From contig JASANC010005603.1 in NCBI GenBank assembly GCA_030248135.1, positions 1 through 64,000 on the forward strand: a stretch of DNA of 64,000 bases. Direction: 5' to 3'. Origin of the DNA: Theristus sp. LFF4_11 (taxonomy: Eukaryota; Nematoda; Chromadorea; Monhysterida; Xyalidae). The notes below the pieces were generated by a model. It had not been told where the DNA came from, did not search any database, and saw nothing but the letters and a program-made list of their open reading frames with translations. The position numbers were made by a program, and so were the translations under genes. Below, piece by piece: positions 8,687 through 22,400 of this stretch. How positions within the stretch are numbered: the first letter of the stretch is position 1; each line of letters starts with the position of its first letter.

Positions 8687-11600
8687 TCAAAACGTGCCCA
8701 CCTGCGCGTCCGTATCGCCGCCGCGTTTCAGCAGCTTGCGTCGTTTGCGAACGCGAGCCGCTCGACTGTCGCCGTGTGGCGCTGCGATCGGCGTCGCCGG
8801 TTTTGATGGCTCGAGCGGATGGATGCTGCCGGCGGTTTCGGGTGCGGACAGATGCCGCTCCAACGTCGGCCAGCATCGCTCGACCGTCTCGTGCAGTTGG
8901 CCGCTCAGCCCGTGGCGCTGCGATCAGCGAGTTTGGAATGCTTGATCGATATCGTGTTGTTTTGTTCATATGCTTTTCATTTACTAAGCCTAGTACTCAA
9001 GCTATTCTGACTCAAGTGGTTTGAGAGCGCGGCACATCACTGATGAGGCCACCCGCTCTTCTGCATATGATGTTGGCCAGGCCGAAATGCAGAGAACCAC
9101 CATACAAATTGGTTGATTTCGATGTGTGAAAATTGCTTCTTTGATTTTTTTGAATCTTTTTTTCGCACAATGTTACAATTTCGCAGCGCGCGCATGTGTG
9201 CTCCGGTGTGTCTGTGTGTATGTCTGCAACTTGCTGCAGCACTGCGTTCTAAAAAGTCCTAGTCTGAATACCACAAAGCACTAAATGTGATAACGTTGTA
9301 ACACAGCAATGTTGCACAGTTACAAGCGCACACGCGCACAAACGTCCACTAACACGTGCACAATTGTAATAACGTGTGTGGTGCCTGTGTGTTTGTTTGT
9401 GACCATGTAACATTGCATTGACGTAACAGTCACAGAGTGCACTGCCTTCAGAGTTCAGACCAGGATTTTTAAACATAGTGCACTGTTTCTCCAAAATCTG
9501 TACCTCCACCAACGCGGTGAGCGTGTCAAACGTAGCGCATCGCAGTGTTGCTTCGTCCTCCAATGAGACTCCGCACGGCAGCCAATCAACTTCGGTCAAC
9601 AGAGCGCCAGCCAATGAGCGACAGTGCGACGTCAACGCCACCGTGCCAGTGTGCGCGATCAGAGATCTCGAAATGAAGTCAGCAATGAATTTCAATCATT
9701 CAACATACAGTCTCTTTGAATATCATATGCATTTAGCTGATTGGTTGATGACCACGTCCACGAGATGCATGCATTCCATGCAGGACAGAATCCGCCTCCA
9801 CGGCAATGCCTGCACAGAATGCACGCATCACGTGGTGACCAACCAATAACCAATCAACTAATTGCATACGATATAGAAATAGACTGTACATCCAGATCCA
9901 TCATTTTCAAGACGCATGGAAAAAAGCTGAATTTTCCAATCCACCATACAATTGAACAGCTCTCCACTGTGGTCTTCTGCCAAGCCAATCAGCATAGTGC
10001 ATTCGAACGTTTTGAGAAAGTCATATATCGTCATTTTCGTGGCATAAAGTATTAAAAAAAGTACTATATGCGGCGTACGCCAATAAATAACGTTGAGAGT
10101 TGAGACACACGGTTTTGTTACGTGGTTGTGTGTGACGAGAAACAACCCCAAAAACCGTTGATTTTCGCTCCACAAACTAATTTCTAGACACCGCAAGACG
10201 TTTCATTTGAATACAACTCGAAACGCCAACCTCAACAACGCCAGCACGTCGCAGTGCAACGCCGCCAGCAGACTGTTGGGCAGGCCGATGGTCTGCTTGA
10301 AACTGAGACACATGCGCACGACGGTCGTCAACGGACGGACGGGTGCTGCGATCGGCGCTGCGCGGTGCTCTGCGCCAGCCGATATCAGCTGAAAACGATA
10401 GCTTTTCAACTCAGAATTGCACGTCATTAACAACGAATTCAATAGTGGGCGAGTTCACAAAAAAACTCGTTCATACTAACGTGCAGAGAAGTGAGGAATC
10501 CAGATCACCGCAAGGAATACAATAGTAAGTGGTGAAAATTTTTGCTGGAGTGCAAAACTTGCATTTGCGTTGCAAAGTTGCCATCACGACTTGCGTGCTT
10601 CACCGTGTGCATTGCGCGTGTTGAAAAATAAAATTTTAACACGTAAAATTGTCTTTGGCTATCTGTATTGGCCAGGCCAAAAGGCAGAGAACCACCATGC
10701 AAAATGGTTAGTTTTGTTGTGGGTAAACCATTAACAGGAACCCTCTAGCTCCATATACTAGAATCATGACATAACCGTCCACAACATGACGACGTTCAAG
10801 ACCCGTTCATACTGACGCATGCGTATCTGGCACGACAGGTGACGTCAGGCGTCGCATTTCAGCATGCCAGACGTACAGCCATGCGCGGCACGTCACGTCA
10901 CTTCAGCATACGTCAGTATGAACAGGCCGTTTTACACAAGAAACCCCCTGCCAGCGTGACCTTGGACAACACTGCGAACAGACAGCGCACCCGTGCGAGC
11001 TCGACCATCGCCGGCACGGAGTCGAATTCGGCCGTTGTCGGGATCAGTTGGATGGGCCACGTGTCGGTCGCAGCCGGCACAAACGGCAGGAAATCTGGAA
11101 ACAATCGGCAACAAAAACTGACACGACTTTGCGTGCGTGGTTGGTGTCTAATGCACCGGGAAAACTCGCCAGCCGCACACTCTCGAATGCAATGAACGTC
11201 AACGAATAAGCTTTTTGGCGATTTTCTCACCGAAAACTATTAAAGTGGGCATTAAAGTAGGAGCGTCCAAAAAGTGTTTTTCCTCTGTTGTTGGATTCCT
11301 AAGCGGTGCTCGAGCTCTAGCGAACAATGACGATGAAATCTGGCGTTACAAAACCATGGCTTGGCTTTTTATAGCTCGATAAGTGATCTTAGGGAAAATG
11401 ATGAGTGACCGTTTGGAACAATGACCAATCAGCGAGGTCCCTGCAAATAAATGCTAAAATTCGCCTGGTATCACAATAGCAATTGCTTCAAATCCCACTC
11501 ATTTTCATCCAACCGTTCACTAAGTCAGCGTCAAATTTGCGAAGTATGGCTGCGATACGCTCAACACACGCATGCGTCCACCGAAGCCATTCGTCGTTTT

Positions 11601-13587
11601 GGCCCTGTTGCTGTTTCGCCTGTGAATGTTGCTTTGGTAATGCTGATAGACTGAATTCATGTGTGTCATATTAGTGAAAGCAACCGGTTTACATACGAGG
11701 GGCCAACGTCTCGAAGCTTTTGGGTCGGGTGCTGGGATAAATTGGAAAACAAAACGGTTTTAAAACAAAAATAGAACCGGTCTTTTTCCTAGCCATATGA
11801 AAAGCGGATTTTACCAACCCTATTCCTGGTTGAAGCAGACGCCTTGAAGCTTCAAGGACATGCTTCAAAATGCATGAACGGAGCCGTGTAGCAGCCTAAC
11901 TCAATTCGCGATCATATTCGTTTTTTCAGAACTGCGCGTCCTCAAAGCAGAATGCCCCAGTAAGCCAAAAAAGTCTCAACTTCAAAGTCCAACCTCCAGC
12001 CGTTTCGCCCTGATGCACCAAAAGCTGCGCCAAAGCATAGCTGTGCATCACGGTTGCTAAAGCTGTTGATTTTTCATGAACGCATTTTCAAAGTTTTTAC
12101 TAGCTATGTGTCACTAAGAACGGATTCATGAATGCACCTTTAGAACCAGAACATTTCCGGTCCAAACTGCACAGCACAAGACAAACGCTTTTTCCAACTG
12201 CAATCATATTTGCGCACCTCCGCCGTGCCACCGTGACGCCGCACGCAGCAGCACCACGCGATCACCTCAGCAGCGAGCATTCGTGTCTCGTCGTCGACTG
12301 TTGAATGCAACCGTTGAATGGTGAGCGTGCGAACGTTCGACAAGTGGGCGGAGCCAGAGACAGAGAGAACACCCGCGTACAGGCGCACGATGGTCAGCAG
12401 ACAGTGCAGATGGGCGCGAGTCAGCTGTGTGTGCAATGCAACAGAATGTGCGGGACTTTTATTTTTAAACTTTTTTATGAATTTTTGCTAAAAAGTAAAG
12501 AGTCTACAACGTTTTTCTGCAAATTTTACACAATTTCTTCGATAATCATCCGTTGTATCCAGACTGTATTTGAAATGTTGTGATCAATGAATGCTGCAGT
12601 CAATCAAAATGCATCCAATCAGCATGTTTGTACCTGAAGAAAAGATATCAACAATAACAGCACAGGCACGACCAATTCACTAATCGTCGGTACTACGCAT
12701 GGATCTAATGTTACCAAAAGCAGAAAACTTTCCCATCCGAAAAAAATCTATCAGCAATGTTCATGCGAAGAAAACTTCAGCATCCCCTAGCCCCTACCCA
12801 CCCGCTGCAAAACCATACCTGTTTCTGGACTGGAACCGGTAGAAGAGCTACAAGTCAGAGCAAAAAATAACAAGAACGCCAACTTGAAACGAGGAGACTT
12901 TCGTGATCGTGCCAACCAGACGGCCGATTCTGCCGGTCGTGCTCAAATCGCGCACGGCGCTCGCAAACGGCGCTGCGTCGAGCAACAGTTTCGCCAGACA
13001 AAGCCAGACACGCCCGTTGAACGGTGAATTCTGCGGCGAATTTTCTGACCAGTCCGGTGGTGACAAACACGAAATACGATTTGGAGTCGGCTACGGATGG
13101 ACCATCGGCCTTGAACTTGGTAAGGCGAGGCGAGCATACGCACCAGAACGAAATGGAACTAGTCAACTGAGGGCAGCCTCCGGTTAGCCGGACCGTGGTA
13201 CACCATGTTACCACGCGGATAGCCCAATAGCTATTGGGTTCATGGTTCATATAGCCCAATGAACGAAAATCTCAAAAAACAAAAACGGAAGCAATTGCAG
13301 ACAAATGTTGAATGTGATCTGGGAACTGAAATTTCAATGAAAAAAAATACCTGCGCCTGTGCGAACAGCTCATCGAACCAGCCGAGAAAATTGGCCAGAA
13401 AAACCTCCGACGAAGCGCCGTCAATATCAACCCAAATTTTGTCGACTTTTGATTTTTCGGCCATATTTTTGGGCACATCACTTTCCAACTCAACAGAATG
13501 ACCGCTGTCGGACCCACTGTCCGTCATTGCCTCGGCTTCATTCTCTTCATCCAAGCTGATAAACGCAGCTTGTTGTTGTTGGGTCAT
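8687..13587 (-). CDS. PELP1/Rix1-like ribosome biogenesis factor
   Basis: Seven exons with compatible phases: 13351-13587, 12884-13030, 12232-12424, 10961-11094, 10231-10388, 9504-9666, 8687-8917, giving about 420 residues. An acidic N-terminus (MTQQQQAAF, DEENEAEAM) leads into an all-helical region. LLLDAAPFASAVRDLS, then APVRPLTTVVRMCLSF, then LAALHCDVLALL follow the order and pattern of the vertebrate PELP1 N-terminal (RIX1) domain. The C-terminus ends in a basic VRKRRKLLKRG stretch, a likely nuclear signal. In known systems PELP1/Rix1 acts with TEX10 and WDR18 in nucleolar 60S maturation. The exon 3 donor is uncertain: GAG|GTGCGC at 12218 looks better but breaks phase, so an exon between 11.1 and 12.2 kb may be missing. 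The start at 13587 is the first Met giving a clean exon. Homology rests on eye alignment only. Confidence 0.55.
9256..9467. repeat. palindromic repeat with CA/TG-rich core
   Basis: Ends read GTCCTAGTCTGAA and TTCAGACCAGGA (inverted). The core contains GTTGCACAGTTACAAGCGCACACG. Related sequences with a GTTGCACAGTCACAAACAAACAC core lie near 38.05-38.24 and 39.73-39.93 kb. Probably a MITE in an intron of the PELP1-like gene. Confidence 0.45.
9708..9886. mobile_element. TA-flanked palindromic MITE (CAGTC family)
   Basis: Near-palindrome from CAGTCTCTTTGAATATC to GATATAGAAATAGACTG, flanked by TA on both sides. The inner arms (TAGCTGATTGGTTGATG, ACCAACCAATAACCAATCAA) match those of the other family members. 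The TA duplication suggests Tc1/mariner-type mobilisation. Confidence 0.65.
10802..10927. mobile_element. short MITE with CCGTTCATACTGACG termini
   Basis: Inverted termini CCCGTTCATACTGACG and CGTCAGTATGAACAGG about 125 bp apart, in the intron next to exon 4 of the PELP1-like gene. A copy with the right terminus CGTCAGTATGAACGGGCC ends near 32783. Confidence 0.55.
11728..11822 (+). mobile_element. right-end fragment of the 5S-spacer MITE
   Basis: Contains AAACGGTTTTAAAACAAAA and ends TTTTACCAACCCTA, matching the right part of the element in the 5S array. It shows the element also inserted outside the array. Confidence 0.5.
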
Positions 13588-14177
13588 TTTTGGGCCTGAT
13601 CTTTTCACACACTTTTTTGAAACTTCAAAAATGAATGCCAGTTTGCTGGATAATAATTCACGTATCAGATATAATGTCGAGACTACAATCGGTCATATGC
13701 AGTTCAAAAAAAACAACCACACTGTTTCGGGGCCACTTTTATTATCCTTTCAATTTTTTCTCATTAAAAATCACACATCAGATCATGATTATTGTAAAAA
13801 AATCGGCTGACATTACCACAACGTCTTCACAATAACATTCCAGAGAACTAAAAACAAAATTTTTTTGTACAAAACAAGTTTTTTTCCACAAAAACATTTG
13901 ACATTTGAATGACGAACCAAAAAACTGCAAAATGTGTTGTTAAAACCGGGCAGTTCTAGCGGCAAAATCGGTAACAAATGAACCTACATCAGCTAGTCGA
14001 TTCGTGTGAGAGAATGTACAGAAATAATCTACCAATCTTCGTGTATTACACAAGAAAATTGGCCCATTGCCATTGGCTAGAAATTCGTGTGACTCAAACA
14101 TTACAAAATCCTACGCCAATCAGCAAAACAGTTGACAAAAAAACCGAAAAAATCTCCAGAAATCCATTTTTCTTCAA
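13588..14177. other. intergenic, no gene supported
   Basis: A/T-rich sequence between the NDUFB7 3' end and the PELP1-like 5' end, both on minus. It should hold the 3' UTR of the first and promoter or trans-splice acceptor of the second. No repeat or RNA gene recognised. Confidence 0.5.
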
Positions 14178-15332
14178 TCATTTTCCAGTGAGCGCATCGA
14201 CTCGTTCGTCCTTCATCCGTTGGCCGGTTTCTGACTCGATTTTTCGTTTCATCCGCTGGAGCAGCCGACGCTCCCGTTCGAATTCCATCATTCGAACCTG
14301 CACCGAGTTGGCGTACATAAAAATCGTGGTTTTTACCGTTTCTTTTACGATGCTTTTACTGCATAATCGGGCAGGTTGTACAGTCGAACTCCAACTTATA
14401 GACTATCCGCTGATTGGTAAGGTGATCACATGTGGTGATGCGTGCATTCCATGCACGATAGGCTATCCACCAAAGCGATGCCTGCACAGAAAGCATATGC
14501 ATCACACGTGATCGCCAACAAATCAGCGGATTGCCTATAATTTCGCGTTCGACTGTTTTGTGACGGTTCTTCTGCATTTCGGGCTCCTTTTTGCATTGAT
14601 ACGCAGAACCAATCAGTAAGCGCGCTATATTACGCCACCAAAAGGCAACAACGTCCCCCGAGCAACCTGCATGTCCTGCGCCTCGCACATCAAATACTGG
14701 TGACGCGCATCATCGCACTTCCAGTTGCCGAGCGGGAAATACTCGTATTGGCATTTCTTTAGCGCAATCGCCAGATGCGCACAATAGTCCCGCTGCTGGA
14801 ACTCGAGATTGTTCAGTTCGCATTCCTCCCAGGTGGCCTGCGCAATTATTGTTACTATTGGCGCAAGTTTTTCTGTGTGCGGTTGGGCACCGCTTGCTCG
14901 TTTGACAGGTCTGTGTCCTTGCGCACGTGCCTGGTCTGGAACTGGCATTTGTGTGTGTGAAACAGCACAGAACCAAAACACACACAGACATTGTCCTACA
15001 GACTTTTTCACACCTGAACAGATTTCGATGTTCTCACGGCACATTTGAAAGATGTACGGCGAATGCAACCAAAAGTTTTTCACAACCAAATTTCTCAGTA
15101 CTTTCCAAAGTTTCAGTCAAGGGCGACCGTCGTTTGCAGTGCCAACAAATACGTGTTTATACTTTTGCCAGTGGTTTTGACACAAAAAAACAAAAAAAAC
15201 CACCTTCATCTGGCGAATGGGCCGCTGCTTCTCGAATCCCTGCTCCGGGTGGAACGTCGGCGGATGCGTCACATCGGGCACCGTCAACGGATCGACCATG
15301 CCGTCGCGCAGCAGACAAGCGCGTTGGCCCAT
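14178..15332 (-). CDS. NDUFB7: NADH dehydrogenase (complex I) subunit B7
   Basis: Three exons, 15204-15332, 14667-14837 and 14178-14297, all joined in phase 0, give 139 residues, against 137 in human. The CHCH domain is clear. C-x9-C occurs twice (CAHLAIALKKC and CDDARHQYLMC), the disulfide motif for mitochondrial intermembrane-space import. It is preceded by a DPLTVPDVTHPPTF segment and followed by the family's charged MMEFERERRLLQR helix. I chose the Met at 15332 because it gives MG at the N-terminus, and this subunit is N-myristoylated in mammals. An in-frame Met at 15350 is the alternative. It is an accessory subunit of the complex I membrane arm on the intermembrane-space side. Family assignment is firm. 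Confidence 0.93.
14381..14555. mobile_element. TA-flanked palindromic MITE (CAGTC family)
   Basis: Runs from CAGTCGAACTCCAAC to GTTCGACTG and lies inside intron 2 of NDUFB7. TA precedes the left end; the right flank is TTTTG, so the right TA has decayed or the end is approximate. Confidence 0.65.
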
Positions 15333-15860
15333 TTTCGCTTCAAAAATCACGGTTTTTGGACCAAAAAAATCGGTCCGACAATTTTCGACCTCTCAGAATT
15401 ATTGGGTACGCTGTTCACACGTTGTTGTTAACGACAAATAACTCCTAGTTGATAAGAAAAGTACAATAAACATTACAATGAACAATTTTTAATGACAAGA
15501 AAAAAAGCTTTGTGGTTTCCAGCACAAAGCTCACTCAAATATTGAATGGGTCAAGTGAAGAACCCTTGAAAAATCACAAAAAAAAACAGAAAAACATAAT
15601 CGTCCAATTTTATTCACGTTAAAGCGATCTAACAAAAGGTGATACACGTCGAAACCTGAACACCAACAACAATATTAAACCCGGTTGAACTTTATAGACA
15701 GCATTGATAAAACTGTGTGGGGCATCGTATTTTACAAAAATTCTGAGTCATTTTGCGAAAAAAGGCAAACACTACTACTAGTCTTTAAGAAAAACAGCAG
15801 TTCAAACGTTCAAACAAAGTGAGAAAAATCTGAAAGAATGGTTCACAAAACCAGTCGAGG
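15333..15860. other. intergenic, no gene supported
   Basis: A/T-rich 0.5 kb between NDUFB7 and the zinc-finger gene on its left-hand transcript side. Expected to contain the NDUFB7 5' region and the zinc-finger 3' UTR. No repeat recognised. Confidence 0.5.
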
Positions 15861-18650
<2,790 letters not shown>

Positions 18651-19493
18651 TTTGAAATTGTGACTTCAGATGGACAGGAAATTGCACATAGTGCAACAAC
18701 TGCGCAAGTGGAATTCACAGGAAAATGAAGTTTAAGTAAAACACAGATTTTCAGGAGAATCCACTTCCCACACAAGCGAATGGGCAAATTTGATCAACCC
18801 AAGAAATTCAATCAGAAATCGATGCTATTGATTGTCAGATTTTATTCGAAAAACAACGCTCATTGCAAAACAAACTGAAATTTCACAACTAGAAAGCCAA
18901 TGTTTTTTGTGTCACTGGTTTGAAAATGAAAACGTACAGAACATTCGAGACAAAACGATACAGTCAACTCAACAAAATGAGGCAACCGGTGTTTAAAATG
19001 AGAAAAACAGACGCTTATTTTCATATAAATTGTGAAACTGAATTTTTAAACTCACAAAATGGGACAAATCAGACAAAAAATGAAACAAACCACAATAAAA
19101 ACCAACGACCAGGTAGCAAAAAGAAATAAAACCCGTCAAAAAGGCAAACGTATCAAAAATCAACTTATCGTATTCATCCATCTATTTTATCCAAAAACTA
19201 TCTATATTCGTCACATGCCAAAACTGGAGTATGGCATCTGTACACAACGTTGCTTCATCCTTTTTAATGGTCAATCACAAAATTTTGAAAATAAAGAGAA
19301 AAGCAAAAATGAGTGAAAGTCGGAGAACGAAACTTGTTTGCATAAACGTTCTAAACGAAGGGTAATAAAATGGAATCGTGTCAAGACCAAATACGGTAGA
19401 TACCAATGATAGCACGACACTCCGTAGACCCACAGCTTTGGCAGTTTACTATCCACCGATTCAATCCACATGCACAGCGAGCTCAACGAACGC
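18651..19493. other. intergenic, no gene supported
   Basis: A/T-rich spacer between the two tandem zinc-finger genes. Open frames are short and low-complexity (K/N/T-rich). Probably holds the 3' end of the upstream gene and the promoter of the downstream one. Confidence 0.5.
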
Positions 19494-22400
19494 TCACGGC
19501 ACCTCAATGTCTTCCTCCGGATGCCACCGTTGGATGTGCTTTCGCAGGTCGCTCTTCTGCACAAACTGTCGCCCACAACCATCGCATTCATGTAGGCCCT
19601 AGAGAACGAACTGAGTTTAGTATCCACTTTCCAGTATGCTGATTGGCTGCATTATGCAATGAGCCAGATGGGTACACAGCACCAAATCTCAGTGTAAAAA
19701 CGATAATTTTATCACGAAATGACTGAAAATGTGAATTTGTGCAAGTGATGTATGGATAATCCGGTTTTCTAACTCATTAGTCATTCATTACTCAAGCTAC
19801 CCATCAAGTACCGTTTTGTTCGACTGGACTACATAAGCTCTGTCAGTAAAAACGCGTTAAGGCAGTTCTTCGAAACGCACTGGCCAAGTGAGTGAGGAGG
19901 GGGACAACCACGACACATGCGTCTACCTGGTCTACTGCGCATACACCGCCCAGCAACGGACTTGACGTGTGTGTTTCTACAGAATGCCAACAACAACCAA
20001 ACACGCGTCCGTTGTGTGCGCCCGACCTCTCCGGTGTGAATGCGTCTGTGCACGGTGAGCACGTCGCGTCGTGTGAACGAGAAATTGCAGAACTCGCAGA
20101 CGTACGGCCGCTCGCCGGTGTGCACGCGGCGGTGCTTCTGCAGGCTGACGAGGTGCGAGAACGCCTTGCCGCAGCCCTCCTGCACGCACTTGAATTGCGC
20201 CGTGCCTGCGGTGGAAAGTGACGGGGTGGAAATACAGCATGTGCAAAAGCGGAAAATAAGACTGCCATACAACTGTAACATTTTGAACATTTGATGATTA
20301 AGAAGGCTAAAAATTGTTTTTTGCGGTAAATATTCGATTTACCGATTTGTTGACATGGTGACCATATTAATTCATTGGTTTTCAATATTTCAGTTACGAC
20401 ACCTTACGATACGACATGGAAATTCATTCAAACATGGCACTGTAGACTTTGTCACATTGAATGTGCAGATTCATGAATTGTTTCATTTTCTGAACTTGCA
20501 CTGTGCAACAACACAATTTTGATAAAAATGAACCTGAACTTCGCGTTCAACCATTCATTGCGTTCAGTTTTTTGCACAATTCCGCATTTGAGGTGCGCTG
20601 TTTTTCTTCACTGAGTGAGAAATCCCGCTTTTTCTTCAAGCGATTACTCCCACAGCAATGCATGATGCATCACGTGATCCCCAAGCAGTCCGCTATTTGT
20701 GTGATATTGAAGTAGACTGCATGTAGATGAACAAAACAAATCCAACAACCACAACAAAATACAATCACCAATCAACCAATCAAACCCATGAAACCACCGC
20801 ACACTCTCACCAGTATGCCTGCGTTCATGAATGCGCAACTGGCTGATCTCACTAAACCGCTGACCGCACCACGAGCATTCATAGGGTCGCTCGCCCGTGT
20901 GTCCGCGCGCGTGACGCCGCAGCGCGTCCGCTGTGATGAACGTCTGAACGAAAAGAAAATGCAGTGACAATGGGGAAGAGCAGCTGGAAAGGTTTTTTTC
21001 AGAGTTTTTTTTTGGCTGAAGAACATTTTCAGGTCGCTGGATTTCGCCTGGAAATTGTTGTTCCTTCCCCCTACACCTTGCATATCTCCATTCAACCATC
21101 AGCAGCTCTGCTACAACTGTGTTCACCACCACCACACCGAGCAATGTCCCGTGTGCCAATAGCCTTGCCACGGAAGGGAGCAACCCCAGAGCCCCACACT
21201 GTCCCTAGAAGCACTAGTGACCTGAGCGTGTGAGCCTGATCATTCTTTTTCGGTGGTTTCCAACTGCTTCATCCCCGAAAGGTAGTGAATGCGCAGTTTC
21301 TCTTGTCATATTACAAATGGACACATACCACCAACAGGCAGATGCAATAAACGATCACAACGAAAATCACCGCACTCCGTTCACCTTGACACAGCCGACT
21401 TCATCGCATTTGAATGGTCGATCACCGGTGTGCTGACGGAGGTGAACGGTCAAATGGAATCTATGCGGGAACCATTTGTCACACTGGGAGCACTTGAAAC
21501 GTTGCGGCTCTGAGATGGTGAGAATAGAACAAGCATTATTGTTAGGGTTATAAGACTGAATTGGAATGGAAGGAATCCTTCCATATGGCTGATTTTCAAT
21601 TTGGACAATTTGTTAGCTCTGTATCACTTTTTTCATACATTTTCTCCATACATTCCGCAGAAATGCTCAAGCTGTAATCATAATCATAAAGCCCATCGAA
21701 GGCCCAATATTTAGCGAGGCATAGCGATTAGAGGAGAATCGACATGCTCGACAATGCGCCAACAGAAAAACAGTAACCCATTTTCGAAAAATCATTTTTT
21801 TCGTATCCAAACGAGACGGACAATCGAGAAAAAAGAAACAAAAAACAGCCGCTGACGCAAGTGCGACGGCTGGTGTCGCGCCAAGTCGCGCCGCGTCAAG
21901 AACTGCATGGGACACTCCGAACAGGCGTAGTTCGTCTGCGACTTGTGCGACGCCAAATGCTCGCGTAGCGCGTCCGAATTCGCGAACGCCCGGCTGCACT
22001 GACCGCAACGCAACGGCGAGCCGGACTTAGGCGAGTGCGAGTCGGCCAGCGATTCTGAAGAGCAAAGCAGCGGCGTCGATCGAAGTTGGGATGGATTGGT
22101 GGGAGAACCGTCATCGAATTTTTCCATCGAATTAGTGCTATCGACTACCAAGAAACCCTGGCTGAAACATTGCTGCCGGGTTCGAGAACGAACCACTGAC
22201 GAGCCAGTGAGGTAGAAGCACACGGTGTGGTGAACCGTGGTGCACTTGCGGCCGTGCGGTGCGCACTTTTGACGGAGTCTGCGGAAGTGTTGGCTTGGCA
22301 CCACCTGGCGCGGCAACATTCATCACAGTTCACCACATCGTCGCAGCGAGCATGGTGGTGGAGAAGTGAGTGCGATTCAAACACTTCCAAAGCAGCCAAT

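Noticed and set aside
13030..13187. Alternative coding exon LTSSISFWCVCSPRLTKFK.. in front of PELP1-like exon 2
   Set aside because: It is open and in phase with exon 1. Using it together with the better exon 2 frame would need a ~19-nt intron, and exon 2's frame alone matches the family pattern.
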